Shown here: positions 1 to 11,730 of the stretch, piece after piece
How positions within the stretch are numbered: position 1 is the stretch's first letter
How the letters are laid out: each line of letters opens with the position of its first letter
Origin: Pseudocercospora fijiensis CIRAD86
Lineage: Eukaryota; Ascomycota; Dothideomycetes; Mycosphaerellales; Mycosphaerellaceae
Assembly: GCF_000340215.1 (NCBI RefSeq)
Contig: NW_006921533.1
Span: forward strand, 2,150,172 to 2,214,171
DNA length: 64,000 bases
Direction: 5' to 3'
Translations under genes and position numbers: made by a program
The notes under the pieces: generated by a model
What the model was told of the DNA's origin: nothing
The model's database searches: none
What the model saw: the letters and a program-made list of their open reading frames with translations, nothing else

Positions 1-2880
1 GTTCGAATACTATTTAGTAACTATAGGCGTTTTAGATAGTATCTACTATAAGCGTTCCGGAAAGTACTACTCGCTAAAGATATCTCGGATAATTATCGCT
101 ATAAGCGTTTCGAATATTACTACTCGCTATAAGCGTTTTTAGCAGTATTTGCTATAGGCGTTTCGGGCGTTTTGGATTAGACTTACTATAGGTATTCTAA
201 ATAGCACTTGCTATAGGTATTTTAGATAGTACTACTTGCTTTAAGCGTTCTTAGTAGTACTTACTATTAGCGTTCCGAATTAGACTTGCTATATACGTTC
301 CGGATAGTACTTACTCTACGCGTTCCGGATAAGACTTAGTATAAGCGTTTCGGATTAGAATTGCTATATAGCGCGTTCTAAGAAGAACTTAGTATAGGCG
401 TTTTAGATAGTAGTGCTAACTGTTAGCGCTCTGGATTAGACTTACTATACGCGTTCCGAATAGTACTTACTATTATAAGTGCTCTAAGTTAGCCTTACTA
501 TAGGCGTTGTTAGTAACAGTTAGCTTATTCTACGCGTTCCGGATAGTACTGCTCGCTATAGATGTTCTATAGAGTACTCGCTATAGGCGTTCTATAGGGT
601 ACTTAGAGTAGGCGTTATATAGGGTACTCGCTATAGATAGTTCGAATGCTGTTTAACTATAGGCGTTTTAGATAGTACTTACTATAAGCGTTCCGGATAG
701 TGCTGCTCGCTATAGTCTTAGCCTATAGGCCTTCCGGATAGTGCTTAATATAAGTATTTAGTTTCGGATTAGACTTAGACTTAATTTATACATTCCGGAT
801 AAGACTTTCTATAAGCGTTTTAGATTAGACTTAGTATACGCGTTCCGGTTTATATAGGACTAACTATACTAAGCGTTTAAAATAAGGCTTGTCCTACCGA
901 CTCCTACGCGTTCCGTATAGTACTACTCGCTATAGGTGTTCTATAGAGTGCTCGCTATAGGCGTTTTATAAGGTACTCGTAGTAGGCGTTATATAGGGTG
1001 TCCGCTAAAAGTAGTTCTAATGCTATTTACTATAGCCTATAGGCGTTTTAGATAGTATTTGCTATAGGCGTTCCGGATAGTGCTACTCGCTATAGATATC
1101 TCGGATAGTTACCGCTATAAGCGTTTCGAATAATACTACTCGCTATAAGCGTTTTTAGTAGCATTTACTATAGGCGTTTCAGATATAACTTGCTATAAGT
1201 ATTCTAAATAGTACTTACTATAGGTATTTTAGAAAGTACTACTTGCTATAGGCGTTCTTAGTAGTACTTACTATTAGCGTTCTATATTAGACTTACTATA
1301 CGCGTTTCGGATAGTACTTACTATACGCGTTTCGGATAAGACTTAGTATAGGCGATCCGTATTAGAGTTACTATATAGCGCGTTCTAAATAAAACTTAGT
1401 ATAGGCGTTATAGATAGTAGTACTAACTGTTAGCGCTCCGGATTAGACTTACTATACGCGTTCCGAATAGTACTTAGTATTATAAGCGTTCCAAATTAGA
1501 ATTCCTATAGTTGTTTTCGATTAAAGTTGCTATAAGCGTTTTGAATTAGACTTACTATACGCCTTGTAGGCAGTACTTGCTATAAGTGTTCCGACTCGGA
1601 AAGAACTACTTACTATAGATATTTCGAATAGTACTCGCTATAGGTATTCCGGATAGCAATTACTATTGGCGCATTCCGGCTCGCTATAGGCGTTTTTTAG
1701 GGCACTCGTAGTAGGCGTTATATAGGGTACTTGCTATAAATAGTTCGAATACTATTTAGCTATAGGCGTTTTAGATAGTATTTGCTATAAGCGTTCCGGA
1801 TAGTACTACTCGCTTTAGGCCTTCCGGGTAGTACCTAATATAAGTATTTAGTTTCGGATTACACTTAGACTTACTATATATATTCCGGATAAGACTTTCT
1901 ATAAGCGTTTTAAATTAGACTTGCTATACGCGTTCCGGCCTATATAGGACTAACTATACTAAGCGTTTAAAATAAGGCTTATCCTACGCGTTCCGGATAG
2001 TACTACTCGCTATAGGTATTCTATAGAGTACTCGCTATAGGCGTTTTATAAGGTACTCGTAGTAGGCGTTATATAGGGTACTTAGCGCTCGCTATAAGCA
2101 GTTCGAATACCGATAAGCGTTTCGGATTAGACTTGCTATACGCGTTCCGGTTTATATAGAACTAACTATACTAAGCGTTTAAAATAAGGCTTGTTCTACG
2201 CGTTCCGGATAGTACTACTCGCTATAGATATCTTAGATAGTTACCGCTATAGGCGTTTCGAATATTACTACTCGCTATAGGCGTTTTTAGTAGTATTTAC
2301 TATAAGCGTTTCGGATATAACTTGCTATAAGTATTCTAAATAGTACTTACTATAGGTATTTTAGAAAGTACTACTTACTATAAGCGTTCGTAATAGTACT
2401 TACTATTACCGTTCCGAATTAGACCTACTATACGCGTTCCGGATAGTACTTACTATACGCGTTCCGGATAGTACTTACTATACGCGTTCCGGATAAGACT
2501 TAGTATAAGCGTTTCGGATTAGAATTACTATATAGCGCCTTCTAAATAAAACTTAGTATAGGCGTTATAGATAGTAGTACTAACTATTAGCGCTCCGGAT
2601 TAGACTTACTATACGCGTTCCGAATAGTACTTAGTATTATAAGCGTTCTAAATAAGAATCCCTATAAGTGTTTTAGATTAAAATTACTATAGGCGTTTTA
2701 GATTAGACTTAGTATCCGCCTTATAGGTAGTACTTACTATACGCCTTATAGGTAGTACTTACTATAAGCGTTCTAACTCGGAAAGAACTACTTACTATAG
2801 ATATTTCGAATAGTACTCGCTATAGGTATTCCGGATAGTAATTACTATAGGCATATTCCGGAAGTAGTTACTATAGTAAT
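1..2880. repeat. Degenerate RIP-altered minisatellite array with higher-order structure
   Basis: The whole stretch is built from imperfect units of about 20-25 bases around the core GCGTTCCGGATAGTACT followed by TTACTATA or CTCGCTATAG. CpA and TpG are almost absent and TpA is very abundant, while CpG in GCG and CCGG is kept, which is the pattern left by RIP. Longer blocks recur: the segment with ACTCGCTAAAGATATC near position 66 returns near 1084 and 2214, and a block with ACTAACTATACTAAGCG occurs near 848, 1947 and 2159. This gives a higher-order period of roughly 1.0-1.1 kb. No gene and no TTAGGG-type telomeric repeat was seen. The array continues off the left edge and stops abruptly near 2880. 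Confidence 0.85.
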
Positions 2881-3597
2881 CTAGCTCACCCTACCCCGCT
2901 CGTCGCCTTAGCCTTTACTTATAGCTCTTCGGCCTTTACTTGTGGCTCTTCGAGCCACATAAACACTAGTTGATAATGAAGAGAGAAGAGACGGCGTTGC
3001 CAAAGTACATTGATCTTTTTGAATCTATCAACACGCTGCGCAACTCGCGTTTAAACAGCCGGTTGTAGGCCCAACGCTGCGCTGCCTCATACTGTACCAT
3101 CTGTCAATCTCCCAGACTCATCATCACCGAACTTCAAAGAGTACCAGTAACGCCAGTCCAAGCGGATGTGCGTGGCAAGCAACGTGCCAATCGATGAGAA
3201 TGTTGTTGTTGTTGTTGTTGTTGAAGTCCATGCGTCGTGGTTGCCGAAGGGGTCCAAAGGGGGTATCGCCATGTTATTGATTGCGGGAAAGATGGAGGGT
3301 GGTGGGGTCGGTCGAAACTGGTGAGAACGGGACGAGTGGTGCAATGGATCGCTTGAAAGCTGCTGATGTGCTTTGGATCGATGCTGAGCTCGTGCTCGTA
3401 TGGGGATGCCGCATACATGAGTGTTCATGGCGTCGTCTCCGGCGTCTGCATGTCCAACTCCTCATGATGATGATGATGTGATGCTTACTTACCTGGTCCT
3501 CGAAGCGAGCTCATGGCAACGGGACCGTCCTACTCTTCTGCATATCGCACGCGTGTCGTGAAGTGGAGCTGGCCTTAGCCTGACATCGTGGAACTCC
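2881..3597. other. Boundary and 3' flank of importin alpha; microsatellites
   Basis: Normal base composition (CA and TG present) resumes from about 2930. A (TTG)n microsatellite lies at 3201-3223 and a short (GAT)n run at about 3464-3478. On the minus strand a strong splice donor (CCAG then GTAAGTAAG) sits at 3491-3492, 105 bases beyond the importin stop. A possible acceptor ending ATGCAG lies 47 bases further on, so this may be a spliced 3' UTR. A minus-strand open frame with a Thr run at 3087-3428 has no recognisable domain and is not called as a gene. Confidence 0.5.
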
Positions 3598-5309
3598 TTA
3601 CATATCCATGCTGTCTCCGCCGTTGGCGAAGTTGAAGTTCTGCTGTTGCTGCTGAGCACCAAAGCCGAACTGGCCATCTTGACCTTGAGGGGGTGCCAAG
3701 TCGTTGACATCAGCATCACCATCCTCGTCAGAGAAGTACTTCTCGATGATGTTGTATGCCTTCATGTAGATCTCTTCGTTGCTGTTGTTCTGGCAATCGT
3801 GGATCTTCTCCATACCACCGCAGTCTTCGATGAAGAGGGCGAATCTGTTGACTGGTGGCTCAGAGCTGCCATCTTGTGCCTCCTTGTCCATATCGCCAAC
3901 CTTGAGAATGTTCTCGAGACCATCGAGTGCAACTTGAATGATCTTATTGTCTGGGCAGGCAAGGAGATCGCAGAGAGGGCGGATGGCTCCGTGCTGCACA
4001 AGCAGGCGAATCTGGTCTGGCTTCTGAAGTCCACCGCTCGTGGCATTGCTAATCGCCCAGCATGCCTCCTTTCGGGTCTTGAAGTCGCCGTGGCTTAGGA
4101 GGTGAATGAGTGGTGGGATGATGTTCGCGTCGATGACTGCCTGAATCTGGGTGCTGTTACCAGCCGTGATGTTGGAAATCGTCCAACAGGCCTCCTTTCG
4201 AATGCCGTCCTTGGTTGAGCTGAGCAAGGACAGGAGAGCAGGAAGAGCGCCGCAGTTGATGATGAGTTGAGTCTGGACGTCATCGCCAGTGACAATATTG
4301 CCAACTGAGCGAAGAGCGGGAGTCTGGACAGACGTAGAGGCATGCATGAGGAGCTCCACCAAGCGGCGTGGAATATTAGCCTCGATCACCGCCTGAATCT
4401 TGTCGTTGGAGCCATCGGAGAGGTATGAAATAGCCCAGCAGGCATCAATCAAGACCTCGTCGTCGAGGGAGTAGACCAGCTTCGCAAGGACCGGCAAGGC
4501 GGGTGCGATTGTGTTCCAGTCTGGCTGCGGTGTCTTGCCACGACAGAAGTTGCTGAGTGTCCAAGTCGCATTCCTAAGCATGCTGAGCTTGCGGCTGTCG
4601 CCTAACAAGCGGACAAGCGGTTGCAAAGCGCCTTGTGCGAGGACAAAGTCTCTGCATGCTGGGCTGTCTCCAGCAATGTTTCCGAGTGCCCAAACAGCCT
4701 GTTCACGGACATCAGGTTCAGGGCTGCTGAGGAGTTCCACAAATATTGGTACTGCTCCCGCCTCAATGACCACCTGTGTTTGCTGAGCTGAGCCCGAGGC
4801 GATGTTGGTCAGGGCCCAAGCGGCCTCGAATTGCACCAGGGTGTGCGGTGAGCGGAGGAATTCGACGAAGCGTCCGACAACGCCAGTCTCGATGACGCGC
4901 TCGATAGGTGGGTTTCGCTCTTTTGACAGGAGTTTTCGGACTTGGTCGTGGCTGCGATTTGGTCTTCGATCTTGTCTGAGAAGACGCCCTGAACCATTGC
5001 TGGCAGCTCCTCGTTGAGCTGAAACAAGTCAGTAATTTTATACATCGGATTTGGTTCGCGGCATGTGCTTACCTGGCTCTCAGTATTCGCCCCCTCGTCG
5101 TCGCTATCTGGCGCTGCGCCCAGGGAAGCTCCAGGTGCTCCATCACCACGAGCGCCGATGCCTCGACGCTTTGCGAGATTCTCCTCGCGCTTCTGCTTTC
5201 GAATCTCAACCTGCTGCTCTTCGCGTCGACGCCGAAGCTCATCAGGCTTGAATGTGCTCTTGGCCTTGAAGTTGTTACGGCGATGTTCGGGGATGTAGCG
5301 TTCCGCCAT
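3598..5309 (-). CDS. SRP1: Importin alpha (karyopherin alpha), two exons, apparent one-base frameshift
   Basis: Nuclear import adaptor that binds nuclear localisation signals and hands cargo to importin beta. Exon 1 (5309-5073, 79 codons) encodes the Arg/Lys-rich importin-beta-binding domain starting [16 protein letters not shown] 54-base intron (5072-5019, GTAAGC to TTTCAG) follows. Exon 2 (5018-3598) encodes the ARM repeats, with typical segments such as [15 protein letters not shown] and [15 protein letters not shown], and an acidic, Gln-rich tail ending GGDSMDM. Exon 2 is 1421 bases, one short of a multiple of three. Near 4940/4941 the frame changes inside the highly conserved [15 protein letters not shown] segment, where AAG-TTC-CGA would be expected but AAGTCCGA is present. 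With one more base the protein would be about 552 residues, the usual length of the family. This is either a sequencing or assembly indel or a true mutation. In an otherwise well preserved essential gene I favour the former. Confidence 0.93.
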
Positions 5310-6283
5310 GGTTACGGCTGTGCGTGGTGGCTTTGCGGATGCTGAAGGAGATGTCTGCTGGAAATGTGTTGTATGCCGACTCGACTTGGCCAGGTGCAGG
5401 TGCGAGAGTCGTATGCGAGCTCTTTTCGGCAGGCCTTGGAGTCAGGGTCAAGGTGAGTGGAGTGGGTGTGTTGAAAACAGAAAGTAACTAGATCTTCGGC
5501 TGGTCAGAAGTCGTGGCCGAGGTCGCGAGCAGTGTCTTACAGTGGCAAGAACAACAAAGAAATGACTGCCTGCAAAAGTGGTGACACACTTTCACATGCT
5601 CGAACGAAGTTTGGTCTGCAGGGTGTCTTATTTACATTATCATGCATTCGAGAAGCCGCTGAGTAGTCCTTCCTTCCGCCTACTCGTTGAAGGCAGATGT
5701 AAGTGTGATCTTCGCAGAAATTCGTCCACAACACAATCAATATGAAATGATGAGGAGGCATTAGAATAGCACGATCCTTATACTCTGGTCTGCTTCGCGA
5801 ATGCATAAGACAACCCTGTATTCACCCCGCGACACCACCTAGGTCCTAGAATAGGGGGTCTCTCGCAATCCTCCGCGACCTCAACGCGGGGCGGGGAGGA
5901 GCCTTTCAATGACTGATAACATCACTTTCGCTTGCAACCACTGAAGCTCACTTCAACCCCGGATCTCAACGTCGCTTCAAGTTGTGGCACAGGTGCACAG
6001 ACCATCCTTGCGCGAAATCCTCACGCGACAGCTCTCGAATTCCCCGTCTCAATGCGTGTTGTCGCGCCTTCCACCTGCTGGCCCTAAACTTCACCCAGAC
6101 CCTACTCCACCATTTGCAATCCTCCAGAGACATCAAGTCGGCACAGCGCAGACTTGACAATGCTGCTTAGGCGTCATCCCAGACCTTGGCTAGAACACAG
6201 GCAGGGTGCGAGCATCACATAATTTGGCCGCATTTGGTGCCACTTTCTCCCAACGAACTCGGGATCTCTCCACGACCCTCAAA
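5310..6283. promoter_or_regulatory. Divergent intergenic region between importin alpha and pot1
   Basis: The two flanking genes are transcribed away from each other, so this 974-base stretch must contain both promoters and 5' leaders. Open frames here are short and unlike any family I know. A GC-rich patch lies at about 5825-5900 (CGCGGGGCGGGGAGG near 5884). No specific factor site can be supported. Confidence 0.4.
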
Positions 6284-8161
6284 ATGGACTTACCTGGAGG
6301 TTTCGTGGATCTCGCGACCGCGTATCGGTCTGCTGATGAGACCTTCGTGAGCATCATCGGCACCGTCGTCGACTTGATGGAGCCTACGAAGACGAGAGGC
6401 TCGAGCTACATGTTCAGCTTCAAGCTCTTGGACGAAAGGCTTTCTAGGGCTATCGAGGGCTCGCATGGATTGACTTGTCGTTTCTTCATTAACGATTTGG
6501 AGGGTATGCCCAAGGTCCGAAGAGTGGGCGATATGGTCCTTCTTCGAAACGTCAAAGTGATCACGCGCGATATGAAGATGGTGATTTCGAACCACCAGAC
6601 AGAGGCTACGGTGTTCCCCGCCGAGAGCATTCCAAGCAAAGTCTTCAGTATCACATACAAGACTGACAAAGGTCTTATACCACGACTTGGGATACCGAAG
6701 CATGTTGAAAAATTCAATCTTGCTGAGCAGGAATATGTCATCCATGTCAACGAGGCCATGAGAAGCTTCGTGGAGTTGGCTTCCGCAAGAAGCGCCAACG
6801 ACAGTCGCCCGCTTGAAGAGCGTGAGGATGGGCCAGCTGCAAAGCGACAGAAGATTGACACTGTTCCGAGAAATCCAAAGCTCAAAGCAATCAAAGATCT
6901 CAGAGGCCACGAAAAGGCCTGGGCGGATATCTATGCGATCGTTATCAAGACATTCGGGACCGCAAATGGCTGCGACTTGTACGTTACGGACTACACCGAA
7001 AATCAAGCAGTCCGCCGCTACACATACCCAGAGGAGGAAGTTGATTCGATCAGAGACGGAGATGTCTACGGATATAATGGACCAAAGAAGAAAGCGTGGA
7101 GAGGGCCTTGGGGCCATTTCGTGTACAAGGTCAACTTGAAGGCACCACACGCACGATTCGCCGACGCAAATCTCAACGAGGGCGATGTCGTGCTGTTGAA
7201 AAATGTCAAGATGAGGATCACGCCGGAAAACGCGTTCTTGGAAGGCGACATGTGGCCAGATGATAAACATCCCGAGAAAATACAGATCCAGAAGGTCAAG
7301 AACTTGGCCATACAGGAAGTGCAAGAAATGATGGCCCGAAAGGACAAGTACTGGAACAAACGAAACGCCAGAATAGCTCAGCAGGAAGCCAGCAAGGTGA
7401 ATCTGTCGAAGAAAGAGAAGAAACGGCAGAAGAAACAGGAAAAGCGAGCAGCGAAGATGGCGGCGAATGGGTCGACAGCATTTGATGCTGAGCATGCAAG
7501 CCTTGCGACCAGACCGCGAGTCAATCCTGCCAGGACCAATCCATCTGTGCAATGTGCTCACGAAGAAGTCAATCTGACAAGGGTGAAAGACATCCTGGAC
7601 GCTACCAATGCAAGGCATACCAACGAAGCACCAGATGGAAGCACATACACGCTTCCATTCATCAATGCAAGATACCGAGCGCGCGTTCGCGTGGTCGACT
7701 ATGAACCCAAAATCTTGGAAGATTTTGCTGTCTCGTCCGAGCCTATCGACGAGAGTAGTCCGCACAAAGCTGACTGGGCGATCCAATCACCCACATATGA
7801 GTGGCTCTTCTCCTTATTGCTCGAGGACGCCATACTTCCCAGTGGTGTCTCTGATGAGCCTGAAGTCCATCGGATCTGGGTGCAAGTGCACCATGACAGC
7901 GCGCAGTGGCTGTTTGGCAGCACTTTCGACGACCCTGATGACCTCAGACATAACCCAAAGCTACTTGCAAAGGTTCGCGAGAAGATGTTCATTCTTTGGG
8001 GAAATCTGGAGGAGATAGATGGAACGGGTCCGGCGAGCAACACTCCTTTCGAGTGTTGCATACAGGAATACGGCGTCGAGCTAGACGACTGCGATAAGAC
8101 ATACGTTGCATCTAAGGATTGGAAGAGGATGCATTCGCTGTTTGGAGTGACCATTCGGTGA
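6284..8161 (+). CDS. pot1: Protection of telomeres protein 1 (Pot1), single exon
   Basis: Shelterin component that binds the single-stranded 3' telomere overhang and caps chromosome ends. The product has 625 residues and no intron. The N-terminal part (residues about 6-145, from FVDLATAYRSADETFVSIIG) resembles the Telo_bind OB fold, and a second region from about residue 200 (DLRGHEKAWADIYAIVIKTF to about 330) resembles the POT1PC OB fold. A Lys-rich basic stretch (LSKKEKKRQKKQEKRAAK, residues about 380-400) separates these from a C-terminal region with short conserved-looking blocks. The open frame extends upstream to 6206 without an ATG, so the start is the first ATG at 6284, in a good context (CAAAATGG). 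The family assignment rests on recalled sequence features. The next gene (MFS transporter) lies 1.5 kb downstream. Confidence 0.85.
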   Translation: MDLPGGFVDLATAYRSADETFVSIIGTVVDLMEPTKTRGSSYMFSFKLLDERLSRAIEGSHGLTCRFFINDLEGMPKVRRVGDMVLLRNVKVITRDMKMVISNHQTEATVFPAESIPSKVFSITYKTDKGLIPRLGIPKHVEKFNLAEQEYVIHVNEAMRSFVELASARSANDSRPLEEREDGPAAKRQKIDTVPRNPKLKAIKDLRGHEKAWADIYAIVIKTFGTANGCDLYVTDYTENQAVRRYTYPEEEVDSIRDGDVYGYNGPKKKAWRGPWGHFVYKVNLKAPHARFADANLNEGDVVLLKNVKMRITPENAFLEGDMWPDDKHPEKIQIQKVKNLAIQEVQEMMARKDKYWNKRNARIAQQEASKVNLSKKEKKRQKKQEKRAAKMAANGSTAFDAEHASLATRPRVNPARTNPSVQCAHEEVNLTRVKDILDATNARHTNEAPDGSTYTLPFINARYRARVRVVDYEPKILEDFAVSSEPIDESSPHKADWAIQSPTYEWLFSLLLEDAILPSGVSDEPEVHRIWVQVHHDSAQWLFGSTFDDPDDLRHNPKLLAKVREKMFILWGNLEEIDGTGPASNTPFECCIQEYGVELDDCDKTYVASKDWKRMHSLFGVTIR

Positions 8162-9634
8162 CCTGCTACTTGAGCGCTAGACAGTTGGTGTCTGTAGACA
8201 ATCCTACACCACGTACAAGAGCCGTCGGTTCCAGAGCATTCAGGTTATCCGGCAATCAGACTTCGACCTCTGCAATCCTCTGGAAGCCTGATTCATGTCA
8301 CTTCGGCACAACCACGTGTATGCAGCGTGGTCGACGTACCTTCGATGTCCGAGTGTGGAGGGACAAGGACGACTCGACTCTCTGGAGTGCATTCTGGAGA
8401 GGTCTGATCTAAACATCGGGATGCATGTGGAGGTGGACACCCGATGCGTTCTTCATGGGCAGCGACAGGGCCGAGCCAAGGGTGCCTTCAAAGCCCGAAA
8501 AGGGGTCTGAAGATCTGCGCTTCTGTAACACCCAACAGCGATCTATTCTCCTGGAGACAGGAGCGTTCGTACTCTGTTATATGTAGCCATGGTATTGCTG
8601 TTCATGTCCCGTCCAAGATTTCGCAGTAGACTCAAGCTTTATGGCAGAAACTCTAACCAATAGCATGCCCTGCACATTGCCAAGCCGCAGGCGGGAAGCT
8701 TAAGATGACGATCTCAGGTATACTCAGAGACTTGGCACAATAATTTCTCCCTGCATTTCGGCTCGCACAGTAGTCAGGCAAAGATGCGCCGATATCCTTG
8801 TATCAGGGCAGCACGGGGAATGCACGAGGCACACAGTGGGCGGCATAGTGAAAAGGTATGGCAAGGCTCGCTATGAAAATGGGAGGCGAAACTTGCCACT
8901 TCCTTCTATGCCAGACGATCGCCAATACTGTAGCATCGCTGGGGTCTTGCGCCCTGCAAGCTGTATTCCTTCGCTTCTCCGTGAATACATGTATTCCTTC
9001 GCCTGTGACGTTGCCAGACGTGTTCGGATGATCAGCCGTGCCCAACCATGGTGCAAGCCTTTGCCGCCTTTTCCCTGCCGCTACCTTCGAACGCCGGTCA
9101 TGGGAGTTCTTCGCATGTCATCTTGAAAGACACGCGGGGCTGCCGATATTGGAAGGAATTTCAGCTGTTCCAGCGACTGAAGTCAGGAATCAGGATTGCT
9201 GGAGTCAGGATCAGGCATCTTGTGGAGTCCCAAAGTGTTCACCAGTGTGTGCCGTGGGCAGAACTGAAACTCTGATGGAGGCTCCACTGGAGACGAGCAG
9301 TGGAGATGTCTTTTCAGTCACGGCCAACGACGGCTGCGCTGCCGCTGCGGCACAATAACGTGCGTTTTCTGTGCTATTGGCTCCGCCGTGCCTTCACCTG
9401 CAGCGCTACGATGTACATGGCCAACACGAAACGCTCGGGCATTGCAACGTGATCGGTGCACGGCCTCTATCAACTTTCCTCCACATGCATGCCAAGATGC
9501 GCGGGCTGCTTGCCTTTCCCTTAAATGCGACTTGTCCACCCCTTGCTTGGCTTGCTATTTTCGCTTCTGTTGCACTTCACTTGTGTGGTGAAGTCGGACA
9601 GCATCGACTGTGACTGACTACATCGTCGCCCAAC
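8162..9634. promoter_or_regulatory. Intergenic: pot1 3' end and sugar transporter promoter
   Basis: The 1473 bases hold only short frames with no recognisable protein. The part from about 9350 to 9634, with pyrimidine-rich stretches such as CTTGCCTTTCCC, is the likely promoter and leader of the transporter. No RNA gene was recognised. Confidence 0.4.
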
Positions 9635-11294
9635 ATGAAGCAGGTCGGCAATGTTTACGCTATCGCAGCCGTCTCCATTATCGGAGGCGGTCTGTTTGGT
9701 AAGGCGCTGCAATGCCACTCGCTGCATCGGCAGAGCTGATCTTCGCCTAGGTTTCGACATTTCTTCCATGAGCGCCATCATCGCCGGTAAAGGCTACCTC
9801 TGCTACTTCAACCAAGGCGGACCAGGAGAATGTCTCGGTCCCGACTCCTCAGTGCAAGGCGGTATCACGGCCTCGATGGCTGGTGGTTCCTGGCTCGCTT
9901 CTCTCGTCTCTGGATTCATCTCGGACGCCTACGGTCGTAAGACTGCCATCATGATCGGCGCAGTCATCTGGGTCATCGGTTGCATTATTGTCGCCGCTGC
10001 TCAAAACATCCCAATGCTTATCGTCGGTCGCATCATCAACGGTTTCTGCGTGGGTATCTGCTCCGCTCAGGTTCCCGTCTATATCAGTGAGATAGCACCG
10101 CCAACCAAGCGTGGCCGACTCGTTGGCGCACAACAGTGGGCAATCACCTGGGGCATTCTGATCATGTTCTACATCTCGTACGGCTGCTCGTTCCTCGATG
10201 GACCATCGGCCTTCCGAATTCCATGGGCCCTTCAGATGATTCCAGCCATCATGTTGTTCTTCGGCATGATGTTCTTGCCTGAATCACCACGTTGGCTCGC
10301 CTCAAAGGACAAGTGGGAGCAATGCGAACAAGTTCTGATCCTCACACACGGCAAGGGTGACCCGAACTCACCTTGGGTCGCTCGCGAGTTCGCCGAGATT
10401 AAAGAGTGGCTTGAGATTGAACGTCAAAGCAAGCAAGTCAGCTATCTCGAGCTCTTCTCCCCTCGCTACATCAACCGCACTCACATCGGTCTTTTTACTC
10501 AAATCTGGTCTCAGCTTACTGGAATGAACGTGATGATGTACTACATTACGTATGTCTTCGCGATGGCCGGTCTCACTGGAAACACACTTCTTGTCTCATC
10601 CTCAATTCAATACGTGATCAACGTCGGCATGACCGTACCAGCACTCATCTGGATCGACCGCGTCGGCCGTCGCCCAACCCTCCTCATCGGCAGCACGCTG
10701 ATGGCAACCTGGCTCTTCGCCAATGCCGGGATTCTTGCAACCTACGGCACCTACCCAGGCCCCAACGGCGTCGGCGGAATCAAAGAAGCCTCCACTGAAG
10801 TCACCGGCGCTGCCTCAAAAGCCGTAATCGCCTGCTCCTACCTCTTCGTAGCCTCCTACGCGCCTACCTGGGGTCCAGTCTCCTGGATCTACCCACCAGA
10901 ACTATACCCAAACCACTTGCGAGGAAAGGCAGTCGCGCTCTCTACATCCGGAAACTGGGCCTTCAACTTCGCTCTCGGATACTTCGTCCCGCCAGCTTTC
11001 ATCTCAATCCGATGGAAGACATACCTAATCTTCGCCATCTTCTGCGTTGCCATGACCATTCATGTTTTCTTCCTTTTCCCGGAAACTGCGGGCAAGCCGC
11101 TTGAGGAGGTTACGGAGATGTTTGAGGATCCGAATGGTATTCCATATATTGGTACACCGGCTTGGAAGACTAGGAGTCAGACTCGACAGACGGAGAGGTT
11201 GGAGCATGGTGAGGGTTTGGAGGCGAAGAAGGTTGACGATGAGACGTCTCCTGAACGTCATGAGAGTGTTGCTGTTGCTAAGCAGGAGGTTTGA
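9635..11294 (+). CDS. MFS monosaccharide (hexose-type) transporter, two exons
   Basis: Proton-coupled or facilitative sugar carrier of the plasma membrane, sugar porter family. Exon 1 (9635-9698) starts MKQVGNVYAI. A 52-base intron (9699-9750, GTAAGG to CCTAG, branch-like CTGAT) interrupts the first membrane segment, and splicing gives GGGLFGFDISSMSA. The joined product has 535 residues. Family signatures in order: DAYGRKTA in loop 2-3, GRIINGFCVGICSAQVPVYI then SEIAPPTKRGRLVG, PESPRWL before the central loop, DRVGRRPTLLIG, the WIYPPELYPNHLRGKAVALS segment, and PETAGKPLEEVTEMF at the end of the last helix, followed by a hydrophilic tail of about 60 residues. Twelve membrane segments are expected. 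Substrate specificity cannot be read from the sequence. Without the intron the frame begins late and lacks the true N-terminus. Confidence 0.93.
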
Positions 11295-11730
11295 AAGGCG
11301 TGATTCACGCGATTGAGAGCTGGAGCGGTACAGCATAGTGCACGCTAGCTAAGCGTTACCATACCATGAGAGACTTTTCGATAGTACCTTGAACCCCAAA
11401 TTTTGAAGTTCAACTTTCTCCTGTCCCTTGGTTTGCTGTCTGGCGTATTCAAGATCTTTGAGAGTATTGGGCTGTAAGGTTGTCGCATGAGGTTGTAAGA
11501 GTGCTCGTTCAAATCCGATCTTTTGAGTGGGAAGCTTAGGACATGAAATCTGTACATCGCTTGCTGAGAGTAGCCCTGTTCAGCCAGTCACCTCTCTCCT
11601 CATAGCCAATGCCGCTGATATGTAAAGCATCTGCTGCAGCAAACTGCCTCTCTGGAAGGTGGTATAACGCCATCGCTTTTTCTCGGAAAATCCCCAACCA
11701 CCTCTCTACTGTCATCTACATGCTGCTGAC
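11295..11730. other. Convergent 3' region between transporter and DnaJ gene
   Basis: Both flanking genes end here, so the 436 bases contain two 3' UTRs and terminators. No coding signal was seen. Short T-rich and A-rich stretches are present, but no polyadenylation site can be fixed. Confidence 0.5.

Noticed and set aside
1..400. GTTCGAATAC at the left edge as a possible tRNA T-loop
   Set aside because: The word belongs to the minisatellite unit family and no acceptor or anticodon stem can be paired around it.
3087..3428. Minus-strand frame with a run of Thr, ending in RLDWRYWYSLKFGDDESG
   Set aside because: The Thr run comes from a TTG/CAA microsatellite, there is no recognisable domain, and the stretch fits a 3' flank better than a gene.
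6290..7786. Long minus-strand frame of nearly 500 codons opposite pot1
   Set aside because: It lies wholly antisense to a gene with clear domains, and its translation has no family resemblance. It is a shadow of codon bias.
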